Assembly: GCF_003049575.1 (NCBI RefSeq)
Contig: NZ_PYWI01000034.1
Coordinates: 1-39,471 of the forward strand
Length of the DNA stretch: 39,471 nt
Direction: 5' to 3'
Origin: Lysinibacillus parviboronicapiens
Lineage (GTDB): Bacteria > Bacillota > Bacilli > Bacillales_A > Planococcaceae
Shown: one piece after another, positions 23,565 to 32,547 of the stretch
Layout: each line of letters begins with the position of its first letter
Position numbering within the stretch: position 1 is the first letter of the stretch
Notes under the pieces: generated by a model
The model's database searches: none
The model's input: only the letters and a program-made list of their open reading frames with translations
What the model was told of the DNA's origin: nothing
Made by a program: the position numbers and the translations under genes

Positions 23565-24850
23565 AAACGAGCGAATTTAAGCTTGATGCGTTAAAAGCTG
23601 CAAAAGAAATAGAAGACTATGTAATTGAGATAAGAAGAGATCTCCATAGACACCCTGAGATCGGATTACAGGAAGTACGGACAATGAGAGTGGTTACAGA
23701 TGAGTTAACTAAATGGGGCATTCATTATGAAATTGTCCCTAACGGCGGAATTATTGGTTATATTCAAGGAAAACAACCGGGGAAAACTTTAATTCTTAGG
23801 GCAGATTTAGATGCACTGCCTATGAAGGAAGAGGAAAATAACTTAAAAAAGAATAAAGTAGTATTTTCTGAGTCTGACCAAGCTGCACATACTTGTGGGC
23901 ATGATGGACATACAGCGATGCTTTTAGGTGTAGTGAAAATCTTGACTCAACACAAAGACAAAATGAAGGGAAGAGTGTTACTAGCTTTTGAACAAGGGGA
24001 AGAAATGGGCGGAGGGATTTATAATCTCTGTAAACGATTACACGAAATCGGAGGAGACGGAATTTGGGGTATCCATTTAAAATCTGATCTTCCAACTGGT
24101 AAAATTTCTGTTGATCCTGGCCCAAGAATGGCAGCTTCTTTTGTTTTTGATGTCTTAATAAAAGGAAAAAGTGGACATGGTTCAAGACCAGATTTGTCAG
24201 TTGCTCCATTAGAATGTTTTACCGATTTTTATAACAATTTAAGAGCGATGAGGTTAAATTCTCTAGACCCTTTTAAAACAATTACCTATTCAATTGGAAC
24301 GATTAATTCGGGCTCCGCAGCGAATATTATTCCAGAAACTTTACAGTTCTCAGGAACAGCCAGATATTTAGATTATAACCAAGGTGCCCATGCTGCTAAA
24401 GAATTTAAGAGAATCCTAGAAAAAGTCTGCGACCTGCATAATTGCACCTATGAATTTATGATAGAACCTAAAGTATCGGATTTAATTGTCTACAATCAAA
24501 AGGATTGTGCACAAATTGCGATTGATGCAGTGAAAAATGCAATTGGTACAGATGCATTACAATCAATCCCTGCTTGGATGGCATCGGAATCATTTGCGTT
24601 TTATGAAAAATACTTCCCAGGTGTGTTTGCATTCGTTGGCATACAAAACCTCGAAGAAGGGATTGGGGCAGAACACCATAATGTTTACTTTGACCTAGAT
24701 GAAGACGCTTTAAAACTAGGTGTGGCGGCTACTGTACAATACACAATTGATTTTCTAGATAGTGAAAAACAAGTACATTTTACTCCGGATAAAAGGGATA
24801 TAGATAGTCTATTTATTGAAAACGGGTTTTGGCAATTAATTAATAAATAA
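23561..24850 (+). CDS. M20 family amidohydrolase (amino-acid N-deacylase type)
   Basis: This is a metal-dependent amidohydrolase of the M20D group (hippurate hydrolase, N-acetyl-amino acid deacetylase, IAA-amino acid hydrolase). The 429 residues include RRDLHRHPEIGLQE (about 25-38), the first metal motif HTCGHDGHTAML (C112, H114), the acid pair in EQGEEMGGG and the dimer-domain GKSGHGSRPD. The Cys in CGHDGH is the usual first ligand of this group. It overlaps the lyase gene by four bases, so the two products are made together. The pair suggests removal of an N-acyl group followed by C-S cleavage. Peptidase or auxin-conjugate roles are less likely here. Confidence 0.9.
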   Translation: MKTSEFKLDALKAAKEIEDYVIEIRRDLHRHPEIGLQEVRTMRVVTDELTKWGIHYEIVPNGGIIGYIQGKQPGKTLILRADLDALPMKEEENNLKKNKVVFSESDQAAHTCGHDGHTAMLLGVVKILTQHKDKMKGRVLLAFEQGEEMGGGIYNLCKRLHEIGGDGIWGIHLKSDLPTGKISVDPGPRMAASFVFDVLIKGKSGHGSRPDLSVAPLECFTDFYNNLRAMRLNSLDPFKTITYSIGTINSGSAANIIPETLQFSGTARYLDYNQGAHAAKEFKRILEKVCDLHNCTYEFMIEPKVSDLIVYNQKDCAQIAIDAVKNAIGTDALQSIPAWMASESFAFYEKYFPGVFAFVGIQNLEEGIGAEHHNVYFDLDEDALKLGVAATVQYTIDFLDSEKQVHFTPDKRDIDSLFIENGFWQLINK

Positions 24851-24865
24851 AAAGGAGATAGAAAA

Positions 24866-25072
24866 ATGACAAAAAAAAGGCTCTGTTATTTACTCACGTT
24901 CATTGCCTATTTTGCAATGCCTTTAGGAGTTCCATTTATTAAAAGTGCCGAACCATATATCTTAGGTCTTCCGCTTTTATTATTTTGGATGGTTTTATGG
25001 ATCTTTTTAGGAACAGGTTTAATGATTATCGTTCATCGTATAAATCCTAGTGTAAAAGAGGAGACGGAGTAA
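24866..25072 (+). CDS. DUF3311 small membrane protein
   Basis: This 68-residue protein has two hydrophobic segments (about 8-25 and 32-58) and a charged tail, matching the DUF3311 family. Such proteins are usually encoded just before a sodium:solute symporter and are thought to be its small partner, as is the case here: the symporter gene starts one base after its stop. AAAGGAG precedes the ATG. Confidence 0.85.
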   Translation: MTKKRLCYLLTFIAYFAMPLGVPFIKSAEPYILGLPLLLFWMVLWIFLGTGLMIIVHRINPSVKEETE

Positions 25073-25073
25073 T

Positions 25074-26561
25074 ATGATAATTTCAGTTGGAATCATTGCC
25101 ATTTTCTTAGGTATTGCTTTATTTTTAGGCATCATCGCCAGTAGAGGTAAAGATATGAGCCTAGAACAATGGACTGTTGGAGGCCGTGGATTTGGTTCTA
25201 TCTTCATCTTCTTATTAATGGCTGGTGAAATTTATACAACAAATGCATTTTTAGGGGTAAGTGGTTGGATGTATGGAAAAGGTGGAGCTGCATTTTTCAA
25301 TATCGCGATGCTGAACTATGTCATTGCTTACTGGTTGACACCTAAAATATGGGCTTATGGAAAGAAACATAGTCTACTATCACAATCTGATTTTTTTGAA
25401 AAGGCATATAATAGTAAAATTCTCGGCACACTTGTAGCCATTGTAGGGTTAGCAGCTTTAATTCCTTATTTAGTCATTCAATTAAAAGGTCTTGGCATTA
25501 TCGTTTCTGAGGCTTCCTATGGAGCGATTGATCCGAAATTAACAATTTGGATTGGCACAATTGCAATGATTGCTTATGTTATGGTTTCAGGAATTCATGG
25601 CTCGGCTTGGACAGCTGTTATTAAAGATTTTCTTATTCTTGGTGTTGTGTTATTCCTTGGTATCTACTTACCTATTCATTATTATGGTGGTATTCAACCA
25701 ATGTGGGAAGCAATTGAAGCTGTTAAACCAGGATTTTTAACGCTTCCAGACACAGGTTTTAGCGCCTCATGGTATATTTCAACGATCATGTTAACATCGT
25801 TAGGGTTTTATATGTGGCCACATACATTTGTTGCTACTTTTTCAGCGAAAAGTGGAAATGCTCTAAGAAAAAATGCCATTATGCTTCCTATCTATGCATT
25901 ATTTTTATTATTTATCTTATTTGTTGGAGCAGCAGCAATTTTACAAGTACCAGGGTTAGAAGGAGGCGCTGTAGATTTAGCTTTATTTAAAATTTCCACG
26001 CAAACATTTAATCCAGTCATCGTTGGCTTTATTGGAGCAGCAGGGTTATTAACTGCAATTGTTCCAGGTTCTTTGATTTTGATGTCGGCAGCTACATTAC
26101 TTGCGAAAAATGTCGTAAAACCGATTCGACCTCAAACTACCGATCGACAAATTGGTATCATTGCTCGCTATTCAGTTCCAGTGATTGCACTTGTTGCACT
26201 TTACTTTACTTTTAGTGGTGGTGGAGCAATTACGCTATTATTCTTAATGGGGTATGGATTAGTTACTCAATTTGTACCAGCAGTTGTATGTAGCTTTTTG
26301 AAGAAAAATCCATTAACTGTACAAGGTGTTTTTGCTGGGATTATTGTGGGTGTCACTATTGTAGGTTGGCAAGCAACTACAGGTGCTCATCTAAGTAAGC
26401 TGTTTCCAAGCTGGCCATCTTACATACAAGATATCAACATTGGTTTCCTAGCATTAAGTGTAAATATTATAGTAAGTTTAATTGTTAGTGTGTTTACTAG
26501 AAAGTTAACTGCTAAAAATGATGAAATTACAGATGAGAAAACAGTAGAAAACCTTCAATAG
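25074..26561 (+). CDS. Sodium:solute symporter family protein
   Basis: This is a 495-residue membrane protein of the SSS family, importing an organic solute with Na+. It has about 13 hydrophobic segments, the N-terminal pattern SLEQWTVGGRGFGSIFIFLL with MAGEIYTTNAFLGVSGWMYG, and a central stretch FYMWPHTFVATFSAKSG typical of the family. It follows the DUF3311 gene directly. In this operon the likely cargo is the substrate of the amidohydrolase and lyase. A terminator at 26765 ends the unit. Confidence 0.9.
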   Translation: MIISVGIIAIFLGIALFLGIIASRGKDMSLEQWTVGGRGFGSIFIFLLMAGEIYTTNAFLGVSGWMYGKGGAAFFNIAMLNYVIAYWLTPKIWAYGKKHSLLSQSDFFEKAYNSKILGTLVAIVGLAALIPYLVIQLKGLGIIVSEASYGAIDPKLTIWIGTIAMIAYVMVSGIHGSAWTAVIKDFLILGVVLFLGIYLPIHYYGGIQPMWEAIEAVKPGFLTLPDTGFSASWYISTIMLTSLGFYMWPHTFVATFSAKSGNALRKNAIMLPIYALFLLFILFVGAAAILQVPGLEGGAVDLALFKISTQTFNPVIVGFIGAAGLLTAIVPGSLILMSAATLLAKNVVKPIRPQTTDRQIGIIARYSVPVIALVALYFTFSGGGAITLLFLMGYGLVTQFVPAVVCSFLKKNPLTVQGVFAGIIVGVTIVGWQATTGAHLSKLFPSWPSYIQDINIGFLALSVNIIVSLIVSVFTRKLTAKNDEITDEKTVENLQ

Positions 26562-26764
26562 TACTGTTTGCATTTTCTGAATATTTAAGTGAAATGATTT
26601 AATAATAATGTTTTAGCCGAGAAAGCGTTAAAAGCAATTGAATCATATTCTCAAGGAGTTTAGGTCGTATTGCTGTTAATGCGTCCTAAAATAAAGCCGT
26701 TGAGAATGACAGTATGATTTAAACCATTCAAGGAGTAATCGCATTTTAACAAGTAGATATAAAT
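26562..26764. other. Gap with nested inverted repeats and a short coding scrap
   Basis: AATCATATTCTCAA (26641-26654) is repeated inverted at 26700-26719 with six extra bases in the middle, and TTTAGG (26659-26664) pairs with CCTAAA (26685-26690) inside it. A short frame at 26607-26663 reads NVLAEKALKAIESYSQGV and then stops; it has no start signal. This may be the trace of a lost gene or element. Confidence 0.35.
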
Positions 26765-26810
26765 AAGAATCCATTTTAATCAAGGATGTGAAAATGGATT
26801 CTTTTTATTT
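26765..26810 (+). terminator. Terminator of the lyase-symporter operon
   Basis: AAGAATCCATTTT (26765-26777) pairs perfectly with AAAATGGATTCTT (26791-26803), extended by flanking A/T pairs, with a T run after it. Confidence 0.88.
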
Positions 26811-26922
26811 GAAATATTAGGATGACAATTTATTTAAGTAATAAAGTAATAAACGAAGTCACCGAAGTTTAAATTATGTACATTTACAGCTGTTTCGTCT
26901 CACTATTATTAGTATACTTTTC

Positions 26923-27015
<93 letters not shown>

Positions 27016-27070
27016 TACTTTTTGTACAGATAATAATTATTGTTTAATACACTATCTGGAGGTTTTATAC

Positions 27071-27416
27071 GTGCAACTACATGCTGCCATTGAAAAAAAT
27101 TACTCAGTTAATACAGTCACTAGTTATGAATACGATTTACAACTCTTCTTTGACCTTTTTAACGGACCATGGCTGTTCAACCTGTTTAAATGAGATTACC
27201 AAGACCCAAGTACGTCGCTTTATCCAATATCTATTAGGATCATTAAAACAAAAACCTCGTTCGGTGAACCAAAAAATTTCTTCCTTAAAATCATTCACAA
27301 AATATTGTTTAAAGGAACAATACCTTGCTAATGATTTTACGCACGGGATTGAATCGCCAAAGACCGATGAAAGAGTTGCTTATACAATTCAACATTATTC
27401 AATTAACGCACCTTGA
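27071..27416 (+). pseudogene. Xer-like tyrosine recombinase, N-terminal remnant with frameshift
   Basis: From GTG at 27071 the frame reads VQLHAAIEKNYSVNTVTSYE then YDLQLFFD; around 27155 the sense continues in another frame as FLTDHGCSTCLNEITKTQV, RRFIQYLLGSLKQKPRSVNQ, KISSLKSFTKYCLKEQYL and IESPKTDERV. This is the SAM-like core-binding domain of XerC/XerD-type integrases (about 110 residues). The catalytic domain with the Arg, His-x-x-Arg and Tyr residues is missing. The remnant begins about 110 bases after dif in the same direction. Confidence 0.85.
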
Positions 27417-27431
27417 TAGATTAATAAGTCT

Positions 27432-28073
27432 TTAGTTTTGTCCCCATTTATTTTCGAAAATAAGATGTTCTAAAGAACGTCTTTTTTCCCAATTAGCTAA
27501 CTCTAAAATGGGCTTTTCTGGGTAATTTTCAGTATAACCGATTGATATAAGAGCAATGGGATCGATGTGTGGTGGTATTTCTAAAATGTCTCTAATATCA
27601 TTCTTTTTATAAAAACTTACCCACCCCATCGCAAGTCCTTCAGCACAAGCTGCTAACCACATATTTTGAATAGCACAGGCTGTTGATAATATATCTGTTT
27701 CAGGAATTGAATTTCGTCCTAATACATGGGAACCTCCTCTTGTAGGGTCACATGTAACACAAATAGTTATAGGAGCTTCTTTTAAACCCTCAATTTTTAA
27801 ATCAAGGAATTTCATTTTTTTCCCCCCATCATAATGAACAGCTAATGCTCGGCTTTCTTTTTCTGCTGCCCAAGCCAATTTTTCTTTAATTTCGTCAGTG
27901 GAAATCAAAATAAAGTTCCAAGGTTGCATAAATCCTACTGAAGGTGCATGATGAGCTGCATTTAATATTCTATGAATAATGTTTTCAGGGATAGGAGTTG
28001 ATAAAAAACTTCGAATATCTCTCCTATTATAAATAACTTTATAAATAGACTCTCTTTCTTCATTAGAAAACAT
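27432..28073 (-). CDS. bluB: 5,6-dimethylbenzimidazole synthase (BluB)
   Basis: BluB destroys reduced FMN with oxygen to make 5,6-dimethylbenzimidazole, the lower ligand of vitamin B12. The 213 residues match rhizobial BluB throughout: YNRRDIRSF near residue 15 (with the Asp important for catalysis), NAAHHAPSVGFMQPWNFILI near 38-57, FLDLKIEGLKEAP, LGRNSIPETDILSTACAIQN with MWLAACAEGLAMGWVSFY, and a C-terminal LEHLIFENKWG. GGGGAG precedes the ATG. No other B12 genes are in the window, so DMB may feed salvage from elsewhere. A general nitroreductase is the alternative, but the QPW and GLAMGWVS blocks favour BluB. Confidence 0.9.
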   Translation of the reverse strand: MFSNEERESIYKVIYNRRDIRSFLSTPIPENIIHRILNAAHHAPSVGFMQPWNFILISTDEIKEKLAWAAEKESRALAVHYDGGKKMKFLDLKIEGLKEAPITICVTCDPTRGGSHVLGRNSIPETDILSTACAIQNMWLAACAEGLAMGWVSFYKKNDIRDILEIPPHIDPIALISIGYTENYPEKPILELANWEKRRSLEHLIFENKWGQN

Positions 28074-28303
28074 AAATTTCTCCCCTTTTCTTTACAAAAA
28101 TGTTTATTTTTAATATTAACTAATTTTTCATTATTCTGCCACGTAAGTTGAAGTAAAAATGCACCCAAAAGCGTGGTTTGGATATGTTTATCCTTATCGT
28201 TGTATCCGCATAAATCTGACTCCACCTCTTCTTACTTCGGATTAACATTCGTCAAATCGATTACCACATTTCCGTTCAGTTTCATATATAGATAATGGTA
28301 CCA

Positions 28304-28435
28304 TTAATAATAGACCGGTTTAAAGACACCATTTGCAGATTTCACAATTGCCTTTGGCTTCTGAATCGATAGTCCTTCTAATAGCCAACGAAGCTTGCTG
28401 AGAGAGAGTTCATACTTCAGCGTGTTATCAATTTA
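28304..28435 (-). pseudogene. IS66-type TnpB (Orf2) C-terminal scrap
   Basis: On the minus strand the frame reads NTLKYELSLSKLRWLLEGLS then IQKPKAIVK before a stop at 28304. The segment resembles the C-terminal part of IS66 Orf2 proteins (a WLLxGLSIxxPKA pattern). There is no start and no complete insertion sequence. The match is from memory of the pattern and is moderate. Confidence 0.45.
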
Positions 28436-28525
28436 ATGTATAAAAATGAACAAAGGATATAATTCATTAAATATCTCTAATGGGATAGGAATAATTGATT
28501 GGGATGAATTATTTATTTTACGGAT

Positions 28526-28648
28526 TTAGCTTAATTCAGATGTAACGAAGTTTATTCGTGAAAAATGTAACAGTTTTTCAATTACATCTAACGCCGAATC
28601 TAAATCTTCATCAAAATGAGCTTTTTATACTAGAAATTCAGATTCCAT
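28526..28648 (-). pseudogene. Short broken gene with ribosome site, family unknown
   Basis: AAGAAGAGGTG precedes an ATG at 28648. The frame reads MESEFLV, an in-frame TAA, then KAHFDEDLDSALDVIEKLLH and FSRINFVTSELS. The good start signal plus an early stop suggests a decayed small gene. I do not recognise it. Confidence 0.35.
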
Positions 28649-28780
28649 CTATAACACCTCTTCTTTCCTTACATATCGTTAGGGCATTCTGAATAGTAAT
28701 TAGTTGCATAAAATTAAAATATTTTTATTATTCTATTTTAATCTAGGTCTGGCTACAAAGCCACAATCTATCGCTATTTG

Positions 28781-28830
28781 AAACAAGAGCAAACACATCA
28801 CCTAATAAGGTTGTGCTTGCTCTTGTTTAT
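28781..28830 (+). terminator. Orphan terminator-like hairpin
   Basis: AAACAAGAGCAAACACA (28781-28797) pairs with TGTGCTTGCTCTTGTTT (28812-28828) with one mismatch. No gene ends next to it on either strand, so it probably belonged to a gene that has been lost. The T tail is short. Confidence 0.5.
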
Positions 28831-28930
28831 TCATATTTGCCTTAACGTTGTAAATCCACATTTTTCTAAAGGGACCCCGTTTAAATCTAAATGCTTCACC
28901 AATATTTTAAAATAGATTTATCAATTGTTC

Positions 28931-28946
28931 TATATATTATGTAACT
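28931..28946 (+). other. dif half-site-like sequence
   Basis: TATATTATGTAACT (28933-28946) matches the right half of dif (TATATTATGTAAACT) with one A missing. The left half is not recognisable. The second copy of the dif-flanking repeat starts 74 bases further on, with a stem GAAGAGTCG/CGACTCTTC (about 28953-28992) in between. Confidence 0.45.
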
Positions 28947-29019
28947 CAATTAAGAAGAGTCGAACATACAAATTTGCACGTCCGACTCTTCAGATATTCC
29001 CGTTCTAATATCAAGAATA

Positions 29020-29065
29020 AAATTATTTGGGGAGGGCTTGGATTCGTCAACTACCCATAATATCT
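29020..29065 (+). repeat. dif-flanking repeat, copy 2
   Basis: The series AAATTATTTGG, GGAGGGCTTGGAT, CGTCAAC, CCCATAATATC repeats 26964-27015 in the same direction. No recombinase coding follows here; the stretch to 29260 holds no visible gene. A GGACAAGAATGTCC palindrome lies at about 29091-29104. Confidence 0.75.
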
Positions 29066-29260
29066 GTCGACAAGAATCTACATACATTTTGGACAAGAAT
29101 GTCCAGACTTTAGTGTTTTAATTAAGTTGATTCAATAAATTATTCACTTACTCATCTCTTTATGATGAATAAAATATGCATATACCTTATATTCATATTA
29201 AAGAAGTAAACCTACTCATTATGGTACATTCTGAATAGGTTTAAATATTAAGAAGCAAAA

Positions 29261-29428
29261 TTAAATAACTATTGATTTAATCTCTTTTTTAAAAGCTTCA
29301 TAATTAAATTCTTTTAATTCGAACAAATTAGTATTGTTCCAATCGCTTATATCAGATAATTTTACCCTTTTTAATTCTTGTAAAGGTTGTATTTTACTAC
29401 TTATTTCCTGTGTTATTTTGCTAATCAT
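29261..29428 (-). CDS. Hypothetical short frame, probably a gene 3' fragment
   Basis: On the minus strand the frame gives 55 residues, MISKITQEISSKIQPLQELK then RVKLSDISDWNNTNLFEL and EFNYEAFKKEIKSIVI. It is charged and helical. There is no ribosome site, and the frame is open only two to eight codons further upstream, so it looks like the tail of a truncated gene. Family unknown. Confidence 0.3.
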   Translation of the reverse strand: MISKITQEISSKIQPLQELKRVKLSDISDWNNTNLFELKEFNYEAFKKEIKSIVI

Positions 29429-29578
29429 ATTTAAATAATCAGTACTAGGGATTTAATGGCTCGACTACATGCAACATAAAATAATCTGTAATATATCCAG
29501 CGTTCATGTAGACAATCTTTTTTTCAAACAGTACGACTTTATTTCAAAGACACAACGATCTTACTACCCACTTTTTAT

Positions 29579-31447
29579 TTATCCCACACTCTCATCTGCT
29601 GTACTACTATTTTTTATTACCAAATTAGCCGTTTCACTCGGATGGTTAAGAGGAAAATGATGACCATATGGAACAAAATCAACCTTACCAAGATGCGAAG
29701 GAGCAGAATAGCCTCTGTCATAATCCCCCCAAATAATGTGAAGATTATACTTTGTTACTTCATTGAAATCACTTTGATCGTTTTTCAATAGTAAACTGTT
29801 AAGCTGAACCGTAGTATTTAAAATTCTAGGAGAAGTAAAACTGTTTCTTATTTTTTTAATATAATGTTCAGGGATGCTCTCCGTACTTTCAAACAAACCA
29901 TTACTTAATACATAACGCTCTATCAAATTAGTAGTTGCCAATTTCAATGTCCATTTGTTCATAAATTGAGGAACATTTATCGATTTAGCATTTTTTTTAG
30001 CAACAGGTGGCTGAAGTAAAGTAATTGTATACTTATTATCTATGTACTTTTGTACTAATGCTTCCAAAAGAATATACGCACCAAATGAATGGCCAATTAG
30101 ATGGGCACCATTAGTAGCTTTCTCCAATAACTTTTTCACTACATTCAAATAGATATTTAAAAGGTTTTTCTCTCGTTTAAAAGGAGAACGTCCCAAACCT
30201 GGAAGGTCCATGATCCATACAGGTCGACCCGTTTTTTCATGAAGCTCTTTTCCTAAAGGAAATAAATCCTCTCCATCACTTAATAAACCATGTAATAAAA
30301 TAAACGGTTTACCCTCTCCTTGTGATTGGTAAATGGTAGTATTATTACATAATGTTCGTTTAAATAAATGACTGTGCTGGCCATTTTGATACATCATGCG
30401 ATAATCCAGATCAGCTATTACGGCTGGGAGAAATTTCATTACATTTGTCTCCTTAAACCAATCTTCTCCCATAATCTTTTTCGCTGAACCATTTGAAAAT
30501 GTTCGATTTGTAATAAAGTTCAGCCCATCAGCAGGAATTTGGGTTATTTTGCTTACGCCACTATTCATAAGTGCTTTCATAAATGGCAATGGGGCAGAGA
30601 TTTTAGGTGCAGTCATATTCATACTTTCTGACATAGCATCTAATAATTCTGAAATATTCTGATCATGTTGTTTATCTTCAACAAGTGTATATGTTTGTAT
30701 AGTTGGTTGCTCCAATCTGAAAACCTGCACAATAAACTTTGCTAGTTCATCGTTTGCAATAAGTGGTAATCTATATTCCTTACCTCCAGGAATCACTGGC
30801 ATGAGCCCTTTTCGCATACTCATCACAAGCAAGCCTAAGCCTCCTGTTTGCTCCGTACTCCCTGTTTTACTACTACCAACTACAGTTGGTGGATTAATTA
30901 CTGAAAGCGGATAACCTACTGTTGATGCCTGCTGACGGATATAAAGATCTGCTAAAAACTTTGTTCTCTCATATGGATTTTTTATTTTCAAAAAATTGTT
31001 TCCTTCTTTAAACACATCTATCGCAATCTTACTATTTTTATCATCAAAGGGACTCATATAGCCTACAACATGAATAAATTGTTGCAATCCCTTCAATTGA
31101 TGAATATTTTTAGCGAATTCACTAATATGTTGGGCACCATTCAAAAATACGGAAGCTGCCTCTTTGCTTGTCGCTTGAATATCCATGGGGCCTCCTGCGT
31201 GAATAATCACATCCGTTTTCAATACCCACTCCTTATCTTCAGCACTTAGACCTAAGTCTATTTTCGTTAAATCACCTTCAATAAAGTGCATAACTGCCTC
31301 TTTTAAGATGCCTCTTTTTTGATAAATGCGTGTTGCTTTACTTTTCGATCTCACTAATAGAAGAATTGTAACATGCTCTTTGGCTAATTCCTTCACTAAT
31401 TGCTTTCCAATAAAACCTGTTCCACCAGTTAAAAATACTGTTCTCAT
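29579..31447 (-). CDS. SDR/alpha-beta hydrolase fusion protein
   Basis: This 622-residue protein joins two enzymes. Residues about 1-340 are an extended short-chain dehydrogenase/NAD-epimerase-type domain: TGGTGFIGK at 7-15 binds the dinucleotide, and NPYERTKFLADLYI carries the YxxxK pair near residue 160. Residues about 375-615 are an alpha/beta hydrolase: FILLHGLLSDG, the nucleophile motif GHSFG (Ser at about 454), an acid in IIWGDYDRG (about 575-577) and the His in YGHHFPLNHP (about 596). GAGGAGG precedes the ATG, and a TetR-type palindrome lies just upstream. The pair could reduce and hydrolyse a lipid or ester substrate; proteins with this order exist in firmicutes as uncharacterised. 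The substrate is unknown. Confidence 0.85.
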   Translation of the reverse strand: MRTVFLTGGTGFIGKQLVKELAKEHVTILLLVRSKSKATRIYQKRGILKEAVMHFIEGDLTKIDLGLSAEDKEWVLKTDVIIHAGGPMDIQATSKEAASVFLNGAQHISEFAKNIHQLKGLQQFIHVVGYMSPFDDKNSKIAIDVFKEGNNFLKIKNPYERTKFLADLYIRQQASTVGYPLSVINPPTVVGSSKTGSTEQTGGLGLLVMSMRKGLMPVIPGGKEYRLPLIANDELAKFIVQVFRLEQPTIQTYTLVEDKQHDQNISELLDAMSESMNMTAPKISAPLPFMKALMNSGVSKITQIPADGLNFITNRTFSNGSAKKIMGEDWFKETNVMKFLPAVIADLDYRMMYQNGQHSHLFKRTLCNNTTIYQSQGEGKPFILLHGLLSDGEDLFPLGKELHEKTGRPVWIMDLPGLGRSPFKREKNLLNIYLNVVKKLLEKATNGAHLIGHSFGAYILLEALVQKYIDNKYTITLLQPPVAKKNAKSINVPQFMNKWTLKLATTNLIERYVLSNGLFESTESIPEHYIKKIRNSFTSPRILNTTVQLNSLLLKNDQSDFNEVTKYNLHIIWGDYDRGYSAPSHLGKVDFVPYGHHFPLNHPSETANLVIKNSSTADESVG

Positions 31448-31461
31448 AAAAATCCTCCTCG

Positions 31462-31479
31462 TAGTACTGTTCAGTACTA
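31462..31479. promoter_or_regulatory. TetR-type operator upstream of the fusion gene
   Basis: TAGTACTG TT CAGTACTA is a perfect 18-bp palindrome in the 57-base gap between the TetR gene and the fusion gene, just upstream of the latter's ribosome site. A near-identical site lies before the TetR gene (32093-32110). Confidence 0.85.
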
Positions 31480-31504
31480 ATTTGATGTAAAAAAAATGCT
31501 TCTT

Positions 31505-32071
31505 TTATCGAAGCAAGTTTAAAAAATGATCTGCTGTTTTCATAATTACAGTTGCATCCTCCAGTGTTTCTGAAATAAATAGCGCTCCTTCAAGATTTGT
31601 AATAAAAAGAGATGCAACCTCGTCAATATTAATTGTCTTTCTAAATTCACCATTCTCTACCCCTTGTTTAAGTAATAGAGAAACTTTCGTTTGTAATCCT
31701 TTAAAAAAAAGACCTATTTTTTCTTTTACTTTTGTGGCATTTGTAGGACTTTGAATATAAAGCGTAATAAATGGACAGCTCCCCTTATATTCTCTCGTCT
31801 GAACTCCTTGTGATATTTGCTTTAAAAACAGTTGGATACGATCTTCAACTAATAATTGGTTTTGAGATAGTAAGCCATCAATTGCAGATTGATACATTTC
31901 AATCCAATAATCAACGACCCCTTCCAACAATTCTTCCTTATTAGAGAAGTGATAATACACATTAGACTTTGAAACTTTGCTTACACGAACTAATTCATCC
32001 ATGCTTGTATAAGCAAACCCTTTTTCTAAAAATAATGTTGCAGCTACTTCAATCACACGTTTTTGATTCAT
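31505..32071 (-). CDS. TetR-family transcriptional repressor
   Basis: This 188-residue protein has the N-terminal TetR helix-turn-helix: RVIEVAATLFLEKGFAYTSM then DELVRVSKVSKSNVYYHFSN. The C-terminal domain resembles the QacR/YxaF-like ligand-binding type with conserved KGSCPF. The start at 32071 (MNQKR) is preferred: AAGGGGA lies eight bases before it, while the ATG at 32089 would put the ribosome site inside the operator. It lies directly upstream of the fusion gene, on the same strand, and matching palindromes stand before both genes, so it probably represses both. Confidence 0.9.
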   Translation of the reverse strand: MNQKRVIEVAATLFLEKGFAYTSMDELVRVSKVSKSNVYYHFSNKEELLEGVVDYWIEMYQSAIDGLLSQNQLLVEDRIQLFLKQISQGVQTREYKGSCPFITLYIQSPTNATKVKEKIGLFFKGLQTKVSLLLKQGVENGEFRKTINIDEVASLFITNLEGALFISETLEDATVIMKTADHFLNLLR

Positions 32072-32092
32072 TAATTTTCCCCTTGTCATAAT

Positions 32093-32110
32093 TAGTACTA
32101 TACAGTACTA
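32093..32110. promoter_or_regulatory. TetR-type operator upstream of the TetR gene
   Basis: TAGTACTATACAGTACTA matches the 31462-31479 palindrome except at two central bases and keeps TAGTACT/AGTACTA perfectly. It lies 21 bases before the preferred start, the usual place for autorepression. Confidence 0.85.
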
Positions 32111-32164
32111 TAATAGGTGTTGCAAGTATTTTTGTTAGTTTAATAAAAAAATTGATCAAAAAAG

Positions 32165-32338
32165 CTAAGAATTGCTAATCGAATTTATTATATACTCAAG
32201 TTCCGAAATATAATTTCCTTTTGGGTAAAGTGTATAGTATTCTTTGTCACTATTGAAAAATGGATAGTTCTCCTTATGTTTTGGAAAATGTGAGATGTTT
32301 GTATTTTTCAATTCTTCGGATTTTATTATATGCACCAT
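32165..32338 (-). CDS. Hypothetical 57-residue protein or gene fragment
   Basis: An ATG at 32338 follows AAAAGGAAAT and gives MVHIIKSEELKNTNISHFPK, HKENYPFFNSDKEYYTLYPK, GNYISELEYIINSISNS. The frame stays open upstream to 32386 with protein-like sequence (VQRIYYSLFLKGNS), so it could also be the end of a larger, lost gene. No family is recognised. It lies in the 450-base gap between the TetR and YqhV-like genes, which otherwise shows nothing. Confidence 0.35.
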   Translation of the reverse strand: MVHIIKSEELKNTNISHFPKHKENYPFFNSDKEYYTLYPKGNYISELEYIINSISNS

Positions 32339-32547
32339 ACTATTTCCTTTTAAAAACAGAGAATAATAAATTCTTTGAACTTTTATCTAGAAAATCACTT
32401 ATTAAATTAACACTAGAAAGCATAATATAACAAGAATATTTGATACGAATCATACATATATTGATTTTAATATTTCATTCTAACAGAAGTCTATAATTAT
32501 CCTAAGGTGGATTTATAAAATATGCGAAAATTATCTATAAAGATAGG

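Noticed and set aside
27962..28225. 87-codon minus-strand frame overlapping the bluB start
   Set aside because: It overlaps bluB in another frame and reads through remnant DNA; no start signal or family pattern supports it.
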